A stretch of 64,000 bases of DNA from Longilinea arvoryzae (GTDB lineage: Bacteria; Chloroflexota; Anaerolineae; Anaerolineales; Anaerolineaceae): contig NZ_DF967972.1 in assembly GCF_001050235.1 (NCBI RefSeq), forward strand, positions 3,227,953 to 3,291,952, written 5' to 3'. Each line of letters begins with the position of its first letter. The first letter of the stretch is position 1. The notes below the pieces were generated by a model. It saw only the letters and a list, made by a program, of their open reading frames with translations. It ran no database searches and had not been told where the DNA came from. Shown here piece by piece: positions 62,565 to 64,000 of this stretch. Both the position numbers and the translations under genes were made by a program.

Positions 62565-63489
62565 GTCGAACCTCACCATTCGGGTGATTTACCGCTTCCA
62601 GATACGCCGATTCGAGGCTGCGGCCGACTTCGCGCAGGGTCACAACCGGCAGGCCGTTGTCCATCAGGGATCGCAGTAGAAGCGGATTCTGAACAAACGG
62701 GTCCGGCGACCGGAATCGCACCCAGTCGCAGCCGCGTTCGCTGATGGCCAGGTCCGGCGGAAAACCAGAAAAATCCTGGATGGGCGATGCAAACCGGATT
62801 TCGTATTCCGGAACGCCCAGATATTGTTCTTCGAGTTCGGCCAACGTACCGTAGGAAATGATCTTTCCACGCCGGATGATGGCAATCTGGTCGGCCAGCT
62901 CTTCGGCTTCGCTCAAATTATGGGTGCACAGGACGATCGTCCGATCCCGCGAGCGCAACGAAAGAATGGCATCGCGCACCATGCGCGCCGATTCAGGATC
63001 CATGGCCGAAGTTGGTTCATCCAGAAGGAGCACGGGAGGATTGTGGATCATCGCGCGCACCAGGGCCAACTTTTGGCGCATGCCTTTCGAATACTCTCCC
63101 AGCCTGCGCCGGGCGGCATCTGCCAGGCCGAACATCTCCATCAAATCCGCGGCGCGTCTGCGGCGCTCGCTGGCCGGCATGCCGTACAATTCGCCAAAGA
63201 AATCCAGATACTCCAGCGCATTCATACGCCGGTACAGGCCGTGACTTTCGGTGAGCACGCCCACGGATGCGCGCACTTTATCCGCCTGGCTGACGACGTC
63301 GAAACCGGCCACTTTTGCCGTACCGCAGGTCGGGGTCAGCACCGACGTCAACATGCGCACCGTGGTGGTTTTTCCGGCGCCGTTCGGGCCCAGCAGAGTC
63401 AAAATCTGGCCGGAGGCGACGTCGAGATCGACGCCGTCAACGGCCAGCAGATCGTTGAATTTTTTGGTCAGGTTCCGAGTAAAAATCAT
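62557..63489 (-). CDS. ABC transporter ATP-binding protein (NatA-like)
   Basis: 310 residues. Walker A GPNGAGKTTT, Q loop, signature YSKGMRQKLALVRAM (a usual variant for this group), Walker B VLLLDEPTSAMD, H loop CTHNLSEAE. A C-terminal DUF4162-type extension (about 220-310) is present. It drives the ABC-2/SpoIIM permease encoded immediately downstream. Substrate unknown (NatAB relatives export Na+ or peptides). Confidence 0.94.
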   Translation of the reverse strand: MIFTRNLTKKFNDLLAVDGVDLDVASGQILTLLGPNGAGKTTTVRMLTSVLTPTCGTAKVAGFDVVSQADKVRASVGVLTESHGLYRRMNALEYLDFFGELYGMPASERRRRAADLMEMFGLADAARRRLGEYSKGMRQKLALVRAMIHNPPVLLLDEPTSAMDPESARMVRDAILSLRSRDRTIVLCTHNLSEAEELADQIAIIRRGKIISYGTLAELEEQYLGVPEYEIRFASPIQDFSGFPPDLAISERGCDWVRFRSPDPFVQNPLLLRSLMDNGLPVVTLREVGRSLESAYLEAVNHPNGEVRHA

Positions 63490-63528
63490 CGCTGCCCTGA
63501 TTTTACTCCCCCGGTATGTACGGCTTGC

Positions 63529-64000
63529 CTAAGCTTTCAAATCTGAAGAGTCGGGGCCTTCATTCTCGGAGGATGAATGATCTGCGCCAGGTTCCGGCTC
63601 GCTGGATTCATCCGGAACTTCTCCGGCTTCCGCAACCGCGGCGGTCCGGGCGCCAAAACGGTGGCGCAAGATCAAAGCAATCGCAGCACCCACGGCAATG
63701 ACTGCCATGAGGGTCTGGTTGGCATTGATGCCTGCGATCGGAGAAGGATCCAGACGCAAGAACTCGAGGAAGAATCGCCCAACCGGATAGATGATCAGGT
63801 ACGTCAGGAAGATATCGCCGTCTTTCAGGCGGTTGGCAAAGCGCTTCCCGATCCACAACAAAATGCCCATGTTCAGTAGGTTGTAGAGGAACTCATAGAA
63901 AAATAGCGGGTGGTAATAAGCCACATCCGCGTATTCCGGCAACCGGTGAGCGGGAGAGATAAATAATTTCCAGGGCAGATCGGTGGGCGCGCCGTAGACT
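63529..64000 (-). CDS. lgt: Prolipoprotein diacylglyceryl transferase, C-terminal part (N-terminus beyond the window)
   Basis: About 157 codons are visible, open through base 64000. YGAPTDLPWKLFISPAHR, then YYHPLFFYEFLYNLL, and GRFFLEFLRLDP with the second essential Arg region match Lgt, which attaches diacylglycerol to the lipobox Cys. The last helices (about LMAVIAVGAAIALIL) are followed by a long acidic tail (EVPDESSEPEPGADHSSSENEGPDSSD) not usual in Lgt. Confidence 0.93.
   Translation of the reverse strand, partial: VYGAPTDLPWKLFISPAHRLPEYADVAYYHPLFFYEFLYNLLNMGILLWIGKRFANRLKDGDIFLTYLIIYPVGRFFLEFLRLDPSPIAGINANQTLMAVIAVGAAIALILRHRFGARTAAVAEAGEVPDESSEPEPGADHSSSENEGPDSSDLKA

Noticed and set aside
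1..64000. CRISPR array, restriction system or prophage
   Set aside because: No regularly spaced repeats, cas, methylase/nuclease or phage structural genes were seen; the HNH gene at 59848 is of the stand-alone chromosomal type.

Overview
The window is a bacterial chromosome segment of moderately high GC. It is most likely from the phylum Chloroflexota, class Anaerolineae. That placement rests on gene content and family resemblance only: an FhaA/FhaB/SEDS-PBP cluster, RtcB with archease, secreted proteins with Thr/Pro-rich linkers, a C-terminal LPIIIR tail, and a TATAAT box lying directly before many start codons. No rRNA is present to confirm it. I see about 62 real protein genes, one tRNA gene, one complete IS3-family insertion sequence, two decayed gene remnants and no CRISPR array.

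Layout. 1-15.5 kb: end of an ABC-2 permease; uvrB; a minus-strand operon (secreted protein, pth, mfd, response regulator, histidine kinase) that joins nucleotide-excision repair to a two-component system; a cupin; two small envelope proteins; nnr; a membrane spermidine-synthase-like protein with a DUF1461 protein; gpmA. 15.5-28.3 kb: a MalK/UgpC-type ATPase, a heterodimeric ABC exporter with one degenerate ATP site, a GNAT, a 58-residue membrane protein, an M16C metalloprotease, a membrane-anchored C11 cysteine peptidase and a zinc-ribbon protein. 28.3-33.3 kb: an AT-rich accessory patch holding a decayed C11 peptidase copy, a duplicated-domain secreted protein, the IS3 element, a tRNA remnant, a Tat-exported DUF362 protein and tRNA-Met(CAT).

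33.3-46.5 kb: radC, then a long co-directional run: zinc-ribbon membrane protein, PfkB kinase, parA, parB, amidohydrolase, two histidine kinases, a response regulator, a 105-residue unknown, CpaF ATPase, double-XRE regulator, TPR protein, GNAT and a DsbA-like protein. The first kinase carries an MshEN-like domain of the kind found on type II/IV secretion ATPases, and a CpaF ATPase lies four genes downstream. 46.5-54.1 kb: DUF554, PduO-type adenosyltransferase, an unknown, an orphan peptide-binding protein, secG, a PHP protein, YbaK, and the RNA-ligase pair rtcB-archease. 54.1-64 kb: fhaA, fhaB, mtnP and a fused SEDS (RodA/FtsW) plus penicillin-binding-protein gene. Its transpeptidase half has lost the SxxK and KTGT catalytic motifs. 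Then come an epimerase, an HNH nuclease, a metallo-beta-lactamase, an ABC-2 permease fused to SpoIIM, its ATPase, and the 3' part of lgt.

The strongest candidates for something little described are the SEDS/dead-PBP fusion downstream of two FHA proteins, the MshEN-kinase/CpaF signalling locus, the ABC-2/SpoIIM fusion, and the widespread leaderless-type promoter layout. That layout includes a 12-bp palindromic -10 shared by archease and fhaA.
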